64,000 bases of DNA, taken from the NCBI RefSeq assembly GCF_003234855.1, contig NZ_QKTO01000006.1, forward strand, positions 1 to 64,000. The letters run 5' to 3'. The notes below the pieces were generated by a model. That model worked only from the letters and a program-made list of their open reading frames with translations. It ran no database searches and was not told the DNA's origin. A program made the translations under genes and the position numbers. Shown in pieces: positions 33,537 through 41,900 of the stretch (within the stretch, counting starts at the first letter, position 1; each line of letters begins with the position of its first letter). Origin of the DNA: Curtobacterium sp. MCBD17_032. GTDB taxonomy: Bacteria > Actinomycetota > Actinomycetes > Actinomycetales > Microbacteriaceae.

Positions 33537-34052
33537 ATGGACCGTTCCGAGATCCTCGCGGCCGCAGCAGCGGCCCACGCCGCCCGCATCGCCGCCGCCG
33601 GCGGTGACGACCGCGGTGCCCGCGAGCGTGCCGAGGCCGCCTCGGCCGCTCCGGCGCCCGAGCGGCGCCGGTCGGCGGACGCCGAACGGGCCGCCGAGTC
33701 GGACCGTGCCGCCGACCGCACCGAGGGCGCGCTGTCGGACTGGCGACGGATGGGCACCCGCCGCGGTGTCACCCCGGACGCCCAGGTCCGGAGCGCCTGG
33801 ACGGTGACGGGCATCCCCGAGCAGGGCGACGCCCGGGCGTTCGCGAACGTGCTGCTGTCGACCGCCGGTCACGCGGGGCGGGTGGCCGACGCCGCCCGTC
33901 GCAACGACCGTCTCGCCGGGGCCGCGCGCGCCGCCGCCCGTCGGACCGTCCGCCGCTACACCGACCACGGGGCGGGGATGTCCGCGATCGGGGACGTGCT
34001 CGACGCCGGTCCGGTCGCGCGGGACGACGACAGCGGGGCCGAGCGCGCCTGA
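33537..34052 (+). CDS. hypothetical Ala/Arg-rich protein, 171 aa
   Basis: The N-terminal 75 residues are a highly charged Ala/Arg/Glu helix of probable coiled-coil type. The C-terminal half has more varied sequence (LSDWRRMGTRRG, then GIPEQGDARAFANVLLSTAGHAG). The ATG at 33537 has a TACCGT -10 (33525-33530) starting exactly 12 bases before it, so it should be leaderless; longer frames run into the glucosidase gene. There is no signal or TM segment. I recognise no family. It is convergent with the LysM protein, with 6 bases between the stops. Confidence 0.62.
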   Translation: MDRSEILAAAAAAHAARIAAAGGDDRGARERAEAASAAPAPERRRSADAERAAESDRAADRTEGALSDWRRMGTRRGVTPDAQVRSAWTVTGIPEQGDARAFANVLLSTAGHAGRVADAARRNDRLAGAARAAARRTVRRYTDHGAGMSAIGDVLDAGPVARDDDSGAERA

Positions 34053-34058
34053 CCCGGG

Positions 34059-35009
34059 CTACCGCCGGAACGGGTCGAGGTTCAGCACGGTGTCCTCGTA
34101 CAGGTACTGCTGGTCGCCGTAGACGGTGACGTCCGGGTTGAGCCAGACCAGGTCCTTCACCGTGATCCCGAGTCGGGCGGCGACGGCACCGATGAGGTCC
34201 TCGGACGCGATCCGGTACGCGGTCGGCGATCCGTCGGTCGAACCCTCGCTGCTCGTGGTGCCGGTGGCGTTCTGGCGTGCCCCACCGTCCACGGGGTGCA
34301 CGTTCGTGGTCCGGGCCGGCACCGACCAGCGGACGGGGGTGACCGCGAGCACCTTGTCCGGTCCGATCTCGACCGGCAGGTCGGGGCTCGCGGAGTCGGC
34401 GGCGGAGTAGACGACGAGCGTGCCGAGCCACGACGGGTCGACCCGTCCGGGGTCCATGTCGGTCGTCGCCGGGGTCGGCGTGGCGGGGGAGCCACCCCCG
34501 AGCACGGTGTCACCGACGCCGTGCCAGGACAGGCCGTCGCCGACCGCGGGCGGGGTCTCGAGGAACGTGGTGCCGACGGGAACCGGCAGCGTCGAGGTGA
34601 AGCCCGACCACTGCACGGTCGGGTACCCGTCGTCGGCGACGACCACGCGGTAGTGGAACCGGACGCTGCCCTTCGGCGTGACGACGTCCGCTTCGCTGAT
34701 GACGGTGCCGACCGGGATCGGGGACACCGTGGGGTCCGGTGCGGCGGCCTCGGTGGGCACCGCCGTCGGGGTCCGTGGCGACGCCGACTCCGCGATGCGG
34801 CGGGCTTCGGCGCTGACGCTCGGGTCCGGCGCCGGGGTCGTCCGGTCGGCGGCGGCACTGCGGCTCGGCGCGGGCAGCTCGTCCGGTCCGCGGAGGAACG
34901 CACACCCCGACGCGGTCGAGACGACGACCGCGGCGAGCACCGCGGCCCCGAGCAGTCGAGCCGGTCGCCGTCGGCCCGGTCGTCCTCGTGTGGCGTGTCC
35001 CTGGTGCAC
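34059..35009 (-). CDS. LysM-domain lipoprotein
   Basis: The product is a 316-residue exported protein. A basic start is followed by a hydrophobic core and lipobox STASGC (Cys36). A Pro/Ala/Ser-rich linker comes next (about 45-95). A beta-rich domain of about 170 residues has paired FHYRVVVADDG and WSGFTSTLPVPVG strands. A C-terminal LysM-like repeat (YRIASEDLIGAVAARLGITVKDLVWLNPD) would bind peptidoglycan. It is probably held in the cell wall. The gene is alone, with a 219-base divergent spacer to the sugar transporter. Confidence 0.82.
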   Translation of the reverse strand: MHQGHATRGRPGRRRPARLLGAAVLAAVVVSTASGCAFLRGPDELPAPSRSAAADRTTPAPDPSVSAEARRIAESASPRTPTAVPTEAAAPDPTVSPIPVGTVISEADVVTPKGSVRFHYRVVVADDGYPTVQWSGFTSTLPVPVGTTFLETPPAVGDGLSWHGVGDTVLGGGSPATPTPATTDMDPGRVDPSWLGTLVVYSAADSASPDLPVEIGPDKVLAVTPVRWSVPARTTNVHPVDGGARQNATGTTSSEGSTDGSPTAYRIASEDLIGAVAARLGITVKDLVWLNPDVTVYGDQQYLYEDTVLNLDPFRR

Positions 35010-35228
35010 GGTCCCCCTCGTTCCCCTCGCGCCGGGAGCTTAGTGGCACGACGCTCGCCCCGGGGAGGGGGCCTGCGGAGCGCGGTCCGCGGGGAGCGTG
35101 GTCCAGGTGCTGCACGTCGGGCGGTCGCGGCGGTGGGATGATCGCTGGTGGTCCACCGGGAGCCGTGGACGGTGGGCCGCGCTGGCCCTGCCGGGCCCCC
35201 TCGCGATCACGGACGAAGGACACACCGC

Positions 35229-36683
35229 ATGGTCGACACCCGACCCACCGCACACGAGGCCGGGCTCCCCCCGGTCGGGCCCGGACCGCACCGCCGCCGT
35301 CTCGGGCTGCTGGCGCTCGTCGCGACCTTCGGCGGCCTGCTCTTCGGCTACGACACCGGGGTGGTGAACGGCGCGCTCCTGCCGATGCGGCAGGAGCTCG
35401 GCCTGACGGACGTCACGGTGGGGGTCGTCACGAGCTCGCTCGCGTTCGGTGCGGCGGTCGGTGCGGTCACCGCCGGCCGGGTCGCGGACGCGTGGGGGCG
35501 ACGACGCACGATCGTCCTCCTGTCGGTGCTGTTCTTCGTCGGGACGCTCGTGTGCGTCGCCGCCCCGTCGTTCGGCGTGATCGTCGTCGGCCGCGTGCTG
35601 CTCGGCCTCGCGGTGGGCGGCGCCTCGACGGTCGTGCCGGTGTTCCTCGCCGAACTCGCCCCGTACGAGATCCGCGGGTCGCTGTCCGGCCGCAACGAGC
35701 TCATGATCGTGATCGGGCAGCTCGCCGCGTTCGTCGTCAACGCCGTCATCGCCGGGCTCTGGGGCGAGGGCGGCGGGGTCTGGCGGGTGATGCTCGCCGT
35801 CTGTGCCCTGCCCGCCGTCGCCCTGTTCGTCGGGATGCTCCGGGTGCCGGAGTCGCCCCGGTGGCTCGCGTCGCGGGGTCGGCACGACGCAGCGCTCGCC
35901 GTCCTGCGGCAGGTGCGACCGGCGGACCGCGCCGAGGCCGAACTCGCGGACATCCGCCGCGCCCACGAGCACGACGCGCAGCATGACCGGGAGAGCGGGT
36001 GGGCCGTCCTGCTCCGGAACAGGTGGCTCGTCCGGATCGTGCTCATCGGCGCCGGCCTCGGGGTCGCGCAGCAGCTCACCGGGATCAACTCGATCATGTA
36101 CTACGGCCAGTCGGTCCTCATCGAGTCCGGGTTCGAGGCGTCGGCCGCCCTCATCGCGAACATCGCACCCGGCGTCATCGCGGTGGTCGGCGGGGTCATC
36201 GCGATCGCGAACATGGAGCGGATCGACCGGCGGACGACGCTCCTGCTCGGCTTCTCCCTGACGACGGTGTGCCACGTCCTCATCGGCATCGCCTCGGTCG
36301 CCCTGCCGGCGGGCAACCCGGCGCGACCGTGGGTGATCCTGGTCCTCGTCGTCGCGTTCGTCGGCTCGATGCAGACCTTCCTCAACATCGCGGTGTGGGT
36401 CGTGCTGTCGGAGGTCTTCCCGACGCAGATCCGGGCGCTCGGAATGGGGATCGCGGTGTTCTGCCTGTGGATCGCGACCGCCCTCGTCGGGCTGTGGTTC
36501 CCGTCCGTCGTCGCGGCGACCGGCATCACCGGCACGTTCTTCGGCTTCGCCGCGCTCGGGGTCCTCGCGCTGCTGTTCATCTGGCGGTTCGTGCCCGAGA
36601 CGCGCGGCCGTACCCTCGAGCAGGTCGAGGAGGGCGTCGCTTCCGGTGACCGCTCCACGGCCGGTGCGGCGAAGCGCCGCTGA
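35229..36683 (+). CDS. MFS sugar transporter, sugar-porter family
   Basis: The product is a 484-residue inner-membrane proton symporter with 12 TM segments. Signatures of the sugar porters are present: GGLLFGYDTGVVNGAL in TM1, GRVADAWGRRR after TM2, PESPRWLASRGR after TM6, QQLTGINSIMYYG in TM7, and the closing PETRGRTLEQVEE. This set fits XylE/GlcP/IolT-type carriers for hexoses, pentoses or inositol. The ATG is preceded by a GAAGGA site. It is monocistronic, ending in a 46-bp palindrome. The substrate cannot be fixed from these motifs. Confidence 0.92.
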   Translation: MVDTRPTAHEAGLPPVGPGPHRRRLGLLALVATFGGLLFGYDTGVVNGALLPMRQELGLTDVTVGVVTSSLAFGAAVGAVTAGRVADAWGRRRTIVLLSVLFFVGTLVCVAAPSFGVIVVGRVLLGLAVGGASTVVPVFLAELAPYEIRGSLSGRNELMIVIGQLAAFVVNAVIAGLWGEGGGVWRVMLAVCALPAVALFVGMLRVPESPRWLASRGRHDAALAVLRQVRPADRAEAELADIRRAHEHDAQHDRESGWAVLLRNRWLVRIVLIGAGLGVAQQLTGINSIMYYGQSVLIESGFEASAALIANIAPGVIAVVGGVIAIANMERIDRRTTLLLGFSLTTVCHVLIGIASVALPAGNPARPWVILVLVVAFVGSMQTFLNIAVWVVLSEVFPTQIRALGMGIAVFCLWIATALVGLWFPSVVAATGITGTFFGFAALGVLALLFIWRFVPETRGRTLEQVEEGVASGDRSTAGAAKRR

Positions 36684-36694
36684 GGACGCGACGC

Positions 36695-36740
36695 ACGGAC
36701 GGGAGGCCCGGTACCAGCTGGTACCGGGCCTCCCGTCCGT
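36695..36740. terminator. 46-bp perfect palindrome between convergent genes
   Basis: Bases 36695-36717 are the exact reverse complement of 36718-36740, with no spacer; the centre is GTACCAGCTGGTAC. It contains GACGGGAGGC facing its own inverse. It lies 11 bases after the sugar transporter stop and 14 before the stop of the convergent oxidoreductase, so it should work as a bidirectional terminator. There is no U-tract. As DNA it could extrude a cruciform. Confidence 0.88.
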
Positions 36741-36753
36741 CCTGTGGAGCGTC

Positions 36754-37743
36754 CTACGGACGCAGGAGCACCTTGCCGACGCGACCGGCGGTGTCGCTCG
36801 CACGCACCGCGTCGCGCGCGTCCTCGAACGCGAAGGTCTCGGAGACCGGGAGGGTCAGGGAGCCGTCGAGCACGCGGGTGATGAGCTCACCGAAGAGCTC
36901 CTGCTTCGTCTCGGCCGGCATCGTCCTGCTGACGACGCTGCCCCAGAAGCCCTTCACCGTCAGCTGGCCGAAGATGACCTTGCCGGACGGGATCTCGAGC
37001 GTGGGGGACGCCATCGCACCGAAGACGACGAGGGTGGCCTCGTCGCCGAGGACCGAGGCGATGTCGCCCGCGGCCGTCCCGCCGACCGACTCGACGCCGG
37101 CGAGGATCGGGGCACCGCCGGTGATGGCGGTCACCTGGTCGCGCCAGTCGTCCGCGTCGGTGGCGACGATGCGCTCGATGCCCTGCTCGCGGAGCTCGTC
37201 GACACCGGCGGCGCGACGCACCAGGCCGATGACGTTGATGCCGCGCGCGGCACCGAGCTGCGCGACCATGCGGCCGACGGCACCGTTCGCCGCGTTCTGG
37301 ATGAGCCAGTCACCCTCGTGCAGGTCGAGCGAGTGCAGCAGGCTGATCGCGCTGAACGGCATCGAGACGAGCTGTGCGGCGGCCTCGTCGGGCATCGCGT
37401 CCGGCACCGGGATGAGCCCGGCCGCGTCGGCGACGTAGTACTCGGCCCAGACGCCGAACGTGCCACCGGCGACGCGCTGGCCGACGGTCAGGTTCGTGAC
37501 GCCCTCGCCGAGGGACTCGACGACGCCGAGCGCCTCGGTGCCGCTGGCCGCGGGGAGCTCCGGCTTGAAGCCGTAGGTACCGCGGATCGTCCACAGGTCG
37601 TGGTTGTGGATCGGGGAGAGCACGGTCCGGACGAGCACCTGACCGGCACCCGGGGTGGGGACGGGGCGCTGCTCGACGGTCAGGACGGAGGCGGGCTCGC
37701 CGAACTCCGGGTGGACGACGGCGCGCATCGTCTGCTCCGCCAC
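36754..37743 (-). CDS. zinc-independent MDR alcohol dehydrogenase / quinone oxidoreductase
   Basis: This is a 329-residue medium-chain dehydrogenase/reductase. The N-terminal GroES-like domain has HNHDLWTIRGTYG and lacks both the catalytic and structural zinc Cys sets. The NAD(P) domain has AANGAVGRMVAQLGAARG. This places it with quinone oxidoreductases, enoyl reductases and crotonyl-CoA-type reductases. It follows ohr by three bases, so it is the third gene of the ohrR-ohr operon and probably reduces an aldehyde, enone or quinone formed in peroxide stress. The start is the GTG at 37743; an ATG five codons in is also possible. Confidence 0.87.
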   Translation of the reverse strand: MAEQTMRAVVHPEFGEPASVLTVEQRPVPTPGAGQVLVRTVLSPIHNHDLWTIRGTYGFKPELPAASGTEALGVVESLGEGVTNLTVGQRVAGGTFGVWAEYYVADAAGLIPVPDAMPDEAAAQLVSMPFSAISLLHSLDLHEGDWLIQNAANGAVGRMVAQLGAARGINVIGLVRRAAGVDELREQGIERIVATDADDWRDQVTAITGGAPILAGVESVGGTAAGDIASVLGDEATLVVFGAMASPTLEIPSGKVIFGQLTVKGFWGSVVSRTMPAETKQELFGELITRVLDGSLTLPVSETFAFEDARDAVRASDTAGRVGKVLLRP

Positions 37744-37746
37744 GGG

Positions 37747-38169
37747 TCAGTCCTCCGAGACGGTGATCGTGACGTCGATGTTGCCGCGCGTCGCGTTCGA
37801 GTAGGGGCACACCTGGTGGGCGGCGTCCGCGAGGGCCTGCGCCTGGTCGTGCTCCATGTCCGGGATGACGACCTCGAGCACGACGGCGAGCTGGTAGCCG
37901 CCCTGACCGTTCGGGCCGATCTGGACGCGACCGCCGACGGAGGAGTCCGTGACCTTCACCTTCTGCGCGCGGGCGACACCCTGCAGCGCGGAGTGGAAGC
38001 ACGCGGCGTACCCGGCGGCGAAGAGCTGCTCGGGGTTGGCGCCGGCGCCGGAGCCGCCCATCTCCTTGGGGATGGCCATGTCCAGCTCGAACGAGCCGTC
38101 GCTGGTCTGGACCTTGCCGTTCCGGCCCTCGCCGGTGGACAGGGCTTCTGCGGTGTAGAGGACGTCCAT
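37747..38169 (-). CDS. ohr: Ohr, organic hydroperoxide peroxiredoxin
   Basis: Ohr reduces fatty-acid and other organic hydroperoxides using a thiol system. The 140-residue protein has the two catalytic Cys of the Ohr/OsmC fold: Cys57 in GYAACFHSAL, the peroxidatic residue, and Cys121 in HQVCPYSNATRGN, the resolving one. The N-terminal YTAEALSTGEGRNG is typical of Ohr rather than OsmC. The ATG at 38169 has an AGGAAGGA site, and the frame further upstream is the ohrR region. It is the second gene after ohrR. Confidence 0.96.
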   Translation of the reverse strand: MDVLYTAEALSTGEGRNGKVQTSDGSFELDMAIPKEMGGSGAGANPEQLFAAGYAACFHSALQGVARAQKVKVTDSSVGGRVQIGPNGQGGYQLAVVLEVVIPDMEHDQAQALADAAHQVCPYSNATRGNIDVTITVSED

Positions 38170-38213
38170 GTGGTGTCCTTCCTTCCTTCGTGGGGTCTGT
38201 CGTGACCGGGTGG

Positions 38214-38666
38214 TCAGGACGCGGCGGTGGCTGCGGTGGCGGCCGCGCGGTGCATCGTCTCGGTGAGGCGCTGCAGCGTCGCGATGAGGTCGGCGGCGGA
38301 CTGCTCGTCGGGCAGCCCGGTACCGGCGGCGACGCGCGCGGGGACGTGGGCGAGCTCGGCCCGGAGTGACCGACCGCGCTCGCCGGTCGTGACGGTCACC
38401 ACGCGCTCGTCGTCGCTGCGGCGCTCGCGGCGGACGAGGTCGCCCTGCTCCATGCGCTTGAGGAGCGGCGAGAGGGTGCCGGAGTCGAGCTGCAGGTGGT
38501 CGCCGAGGCTCGACACGGTCTGGTCGCCCTCGACCCACAGCGTCACGAGCACGAGGTACTGCGGGTAGGTCAGCCCCCACGGCTCGAGCAGGGCGCGGTA
38601 CGCCTGGGTCGTCGCCCGGGTCGCTGCGTAGAGGGAGAAGCACACCATCTCGTCGGTCACCGGCAT
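38214..38666 (-). CDS. ohrR: OhrR, MarR-family organic-peroxide sensor
   Basis: The product is a 150-residue dimeric repressor. The winged helix-turn-helix contains SSLGDHLQLDSGTLSPLLKRME and the wing RRERRSDDER. The redox Cys is Cys9 in EMVCFSLYAATRA, equivalent to the reactive Cys of OhrR proteins, whose oxidation by organic peroxides releases DNA. The Tyr residues that contact it (FSLYAATRA; YPQYLVL) are present. I use the ATG at 38666; the frame to 38753 runs through the operator. It leads an operon with ohr and the MDR oxidoreductase. Confidence 0.95.
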   Translation of the reverse strand: MPVTDEMVCFSLYAATRATTQAYRALLEPWGLTYPQYLVLVTLWVEGDQTVSSLGDHLQLDSGTLSPLLKRMEQGDLVRRERRSDDERVVTVTTGERGRSLRAELAHVPARVAAGTGLPDEQSAADLIATLQRLTETMHRAAATAATAAS

Positions 38667-38675
38667 GCTCCTACT

Positions 38676-38700
38676 GTTGCACGCAACCGGATCGTGCACA
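38676..38700. promoter_or_regulatory. OhrR operator
   Basis: The dyad GTTGC-AC-GCAAC (38676-38687) lies 10 bases upstream of the ohrR start, followed by the related word GTGCACAAC (about 38694-38702). Inverted TTGC/GCAA-type dyads next to ohrR are known OhrR sites. Its position would block transcription of ohrR-ohr when OhrR is reduced. Confidence 0.62.
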
Positions 38701-38800
38701 ACCGATACCCGCGCCGTCCGGTCACGCACGGCGTCCGTCCGCCGAGAGCGCACCGGACGGACGGCTGTCGTCGGGTCCGGTTAGGCTGGCGGGACCGACG

Positions 38801-39817
38801 ATGACCAGCAACCACCCCGCCACAGCACCGACGACGACCACAGCGATCCCGCGAGTCGGCTCATCGGTGTCCCACGGCAAGACGATCCTGATCGGCGAGC
38901 ACGCCGTGGTCTACGGCGCACCCGCGCTCGTGCTGCCGGTGACCGACGTCCGCGTGACGGCCACCGCGACGCCCGTGCCGGGGATGCCCTCGTCCGCGGT
39001 CGAGCACGTGCTCGAGTCCTCCGTGCACACGGGGCCGTTCGGACTCGCGCCGGCCGCCGTGCTGCCCACCACGACCGCCGTCACCGCCACGCTCCACCAC
39101 CTCGCCGACCTCGGGACCCCGCACGCTGCGGACACCGCCTTCCACGTCCGGGTCGACAGTCAGGTGCCCACCGCCCGGGGGATGGGATCGAGCGCCGCCG
39201 TCGCAGCTGCCGTCACCGCCGCGGTCGCCGACGCCCTCGGGGTCGTGCTCGACCGCGCCACCCACCACGACCTCATCCAGACGTGCGAGCGCGTCGCCCA
39301 CGGGCGCCCGTCCGGCCTCGACGCCCGCGGGGTCGTCGCCGACGAGCCCGTCTGGTTCGAGCGGGACGTCGTCGAGCCGGTGCAGCTCGCCGGGCGCTTC
39401 GTCTTCGTCGTGGCCGACACCGGTGTCCCCGGGCACACCCGGGAGGCCGTCGCCGCCGTCCGGTCGCGACACGACGGCGCCCCGGCCGTGGTCGACACCC
39501 TCGTCGAGCGCATCGGGGACCTCGCCCGCACGGCGCGGGGGACGCTCGTCGTCGGCGACGCACAGGCCCTCGGTGCCACCATGGACGCCGCGCACGAACT
39601 GCTCACCGCCCTCGACGTGTCGAGCGGGGACCTCGACCGGCTCGTCGGTGCCGCGCGCAGCGCGGACGCCCTCGGCGCGAAGCTCACCGGCGGCGGACGG
39701 GGCGGGTGCGTCCTGGCCCTCGCCGCCGACGACGAGCACGCCGCCCGCATCGCGACAGCACTGCGCGACGCGGGTGCCGCCGCCACCTGGACCACCTCGA
39801 TCGGAGCCCGAGCCTGA
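38801..39817 (+). CDS. mvk: mevalonate kinase
   Basis: This enzyme phosphorylates mevalonate to 5-phosphomevalonate with ATP. The 338-residue GHMP kinase has motif 1 (HGKTILIGEHAVVYG, 25-39), motif 2 ARGMGSSAA (125-133), the catalytic Asp174 in SGLDARG, and motif 3 KLTGGGRGGCVLAL near the C-terminus. It is the first gene of the mevalonate operon, with a possible -10 TAGGCT (38782-38787). The stop and the next start share one base (TGATG). Confidence 0.95.
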   Translation: MTSNHPATAPTTTTAIPRVGSSVSHGKTILIGEHAVVYGAPALVLPVTDVRVTATATPVPGMPSSAVEHVLESSVHTGPFGLAPAAVLPTTTAVTATLHHLADLGTPHAADTAFHVRVDSQVPTARGMGSSAAVAAAVTAAVADALGVVLDRATHHDLIQTCERVAHGRPSGLDARGVVADEPVWFERDVVEPVQLAGRFVFVVADTGVPGHTREAVAAVRSRHDGAPAVVDTLVERIGDLARTARGTLVVGDAQALGATMDAAHELLTALDVSSGDLDRLVGAARSADALGAKLTGGGRGGCVLALAADDEHAARIATALRDAGAAATWTTSIGARA

Positions 39818-40815
39818 TGACCGCAACCGCCGTCGCGCACCCCAACATCGCGCTCGTGAAGTACTGGGGCAAGGCGGACGCCGACCTCGCGCTGCCCGCC
39901 ACCGGCAGCGTCTCGATGGGCCTCGACGTCTTCCCCACCACGACCGCCGTCACGCTCGACGCCGGCCGGGAGGCGCGTGACACGTTGACACTGAACGGTC
40001 GCGTCGTCGACGACGGTGCGCTGGTCCGGGTCGAGCGCTTCCTCGACCTCGTCCGCGACCTCGCCGGGTCCCAAGCCCGCGCCACCGTGGTCACCGAGAA
40101 CACCGTGCCCACGGGTGCCGGTCTGGCCTCGAGCGCCTCGGGCTTCGCCGCCCTCGCCGTGGCCGCCGCGAGCGCGTACGGCCTGGACCTGTCGCCGCGG
40201 GACCTCTCCCGGCTCGCCCGGCGCGGTTCGGGCTCGGCGACGCGGTCGATCCCCGGCGGGGTCGCCGTCTGGCACGCCGGCGACGACGCGGGCTCCTTCG
40301 CCGAGACGATCCCGGCGCCGCCGATGGCGATGGTCGTCGTCACGATCGACGACGGCCCGAAGGAGATCGGCTCGCGCGAGGCCATGCGCCGCACGATCGC
40401 GACCTCGCCGTTCTACCCGGCCTGGGTGAGCTCGACGACCGAGACCGTCCAGGACATGCTCGCCGCGTGCGCGTCCGGCGACTTCACCCGCATCGGGGAA
40501 CTGACCGAGAGCAACGCGCTCCGCATGCACGCCACCATCGAGGGTGCCTTCCCCCCGATCCGGTACCTGAACAGCCGCAGCGTCGCCGTGTTCGACGCCG
40601 TCGCCGCGTTGCGTGCCGACGGCCTCGAGGCCTACGCCACCGCCGACGCCGGCCCGAACGTCGTCGTCCTCTGCCGTCCCGAGGACCGTGCCCGCGTGGC
40701 CACGGCACTGGCCGGCTTCGGGACGGTCATCGAGTCGGGCACCGGACCAGCCGCGCACCTGGTCGGCTCCGAACGCCCGGGGGACCACCCCCGAGCAGAG
40801 GAGACCACCGCGTGA
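39817..40815 (+). CDS. mvaD: diphosphomevalonate decarboxylase
   Basis: This enzyme converts 5-diphosphomevalonate to isopentenyl diphosphate with ATP, phosphate and CO2 as products. The 332-residue protein has the family start HPNIALVKYWGKAD, the phosphate loop GAGLASSASGFAAL, and SGSATRSIPGGVAVW with the conserved Arg/Ser. The catalytic Asp lies in TADAGPNVVVL. The ATG overlaps the mvk stop by one base. The next gene overlaps by 4 bases. Confidence 0.95.
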   Translation: MTATAVAHPNIALVKYWGKADADLALPATGSVSMGLDVFPTTTAVTLDAGREARDTLTLNGRVVDDGALVRVERFLDLVRDLAGSQARATVVTENTVPTGAGLASSASGFAALAVAAASAYGLDLSPRDLSRLARRGSGSATRSIPGGVAVWHAGDDAGSFAETIPAPPMAMVVVTIDDGPKEIGSREAMRRTIATSPFYPAWVSSTTETVQDMLAACASGDFTRIGELTESNALRMHATIEGAFPPIRYLNSRSVAVFDAVAALRADGLEAYATADAGPNVVVLCRPEDRARVATALAGFGTVIESGTGPAAHLVGSERPGDHPRAEETTA

Positions 40816-41900
40816 TCGAGTTCCGAGCCCACGGCAAGCTGTTCGTGGCGGGCGAGTACGCCGTCGTCGAGCCCGGGCAACCGTCCGTCCTCATCGCCCT
40901 CGACCGCGCCATCACGGCCCGGGTCAGCGAGGGCCACGGTGCCGGCAGTGTGCACTCGGCGGAGTACGGCAACCTGCCGCTGACCTGGACCCGTGCCGAG
41001 GACGGCCTCGCCCTCGACCGCGAGCACCACCCGTACGACTACGTCATGGAGACGATCGACGTCGTCGAGAAGCTCCGCGGCGAGCGCGGCATCGAACCGC
41101 GCTTCCACGACCTGCGCATCTCGAGCCAGCTCGACGACGCCAGCGGCCGGAAGTTCGGCCTCGGCTCCTCGGCCGCCGTGACGGCGGCGACCGTCGGAGC
41201 GCTCGACCGCTTCTACGGCCTGGGTCTGACCCAGCGCCGCCGGTTCATGCTCGCGCTGCTCGCGACGATCCGGGTGAACCCGCGCGCCTCCGGCGGTGAC
41301 CTCGCCGCGAGCACGTTCGGCGGGTGGCTCCGCTACAGCGCCCCGGACCGCGAGGTGCTCGCCGAGGCCCTCGCCACCCGGCCGGTGTCCGAGGTGCTCG
41401 ACGACGCCGACGTCTGGGCCGGTTTCGACGTCGAGCACCTCCCCGCGCCGACCGACCTGCGCCTCCTGGTCGGGTGGACCGGCTCCCCGGCGTCGACCAC
41501 GAAGCTCGTCGGCGTCGTGCGACGACACCGCGACGGCGGGTACGCGTCGTTCCTCGACGACAGCCGGGCCTGCGTCGACGACCTCACCACGGGCCTCCGT
41601 ACCGGCGACGCCGAGCGCACGCTCGGTGCGCTCCGTCGCGCCCGCGGGCTCATGCAGCGCCTCGGCGACTCCGTCGGGTCCCGCATCGAGACCGACCGCC
41701 TGACCACGCTCTGCGACGTCGTCGAGTCGGCCGGCGGGGCGGCGAAGCCGTCCGGCGCCGGCGGCGGCGACTGCGGCATCGCGCTCGTCCCCGCGGACGG
41801 CGACATCCCGAGCATCCTCCGCGAGTGGGAGGCGCACGACATCCGGCACCTCACCATCGCCGTGCACGACCCGGAAGGCCCCCTCGATGAGCGCCCCTGA
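40812..41900 (+). CDS. pmk: phosphomevalonate kinase
   Basis: This enzyme phosphorylates 5-phosphomevalonate to the diphosphate. The 362-residue GHMP kinase begins IEFRAHGKLFVAGEYAVVEPG. It has the ATP loop KFGLGSSAAVTAATVGAL and the C-terminal glycine motif KPSGAGGGDCGIAL. In pathway order it acts between mvk and mvaD, although its gene is third. The GTG overlaps the mvaD stop, and the 3' end overlaps hmgR by 14 bases, so translation is tightly linked. The usual neighbour, a type 2 idi, is absent at this point. Confidence 0.94.
   Translation: MIEFRAHGKLFVAGEYAVVEPGQPSVLIALDRAITARVSEGHGAGSVHSAEYGNLPLTWTRAEDGLALDREHHPYDYVMETIDVVEKLRGERGIEPRFHDLRISSQLDDASGRKFGLGSSAAVTAATVGALDRFYGLGLTQRRRFMLALLATIRVNPRASGGDLAASTFGGWLRYSAPDREVLAEALATRPVSEVLDDADVWAGFDVEHLPAPTDLRLLVGWTGSPASTTKLVGVVRRHRDGGYASFLDDSRACVDDLTTGLRTGDAERTLGALRRARGLMQRLGDSVGSRIETDRLTTLCDVVESAGGAAKPSGAGGGDCGIALVPADGDIPSILREWEAHDIRHLTIAVHDPEGPLDERP

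Noticed and set aside
35010..35228. 219-base divergent spacer checked for a gene, operator or riboswitch
   Set aside because: I see no clear dyad pair or open frame; only weak promoter-like words and the GAAGGA ribosome site of the sugar transporter.
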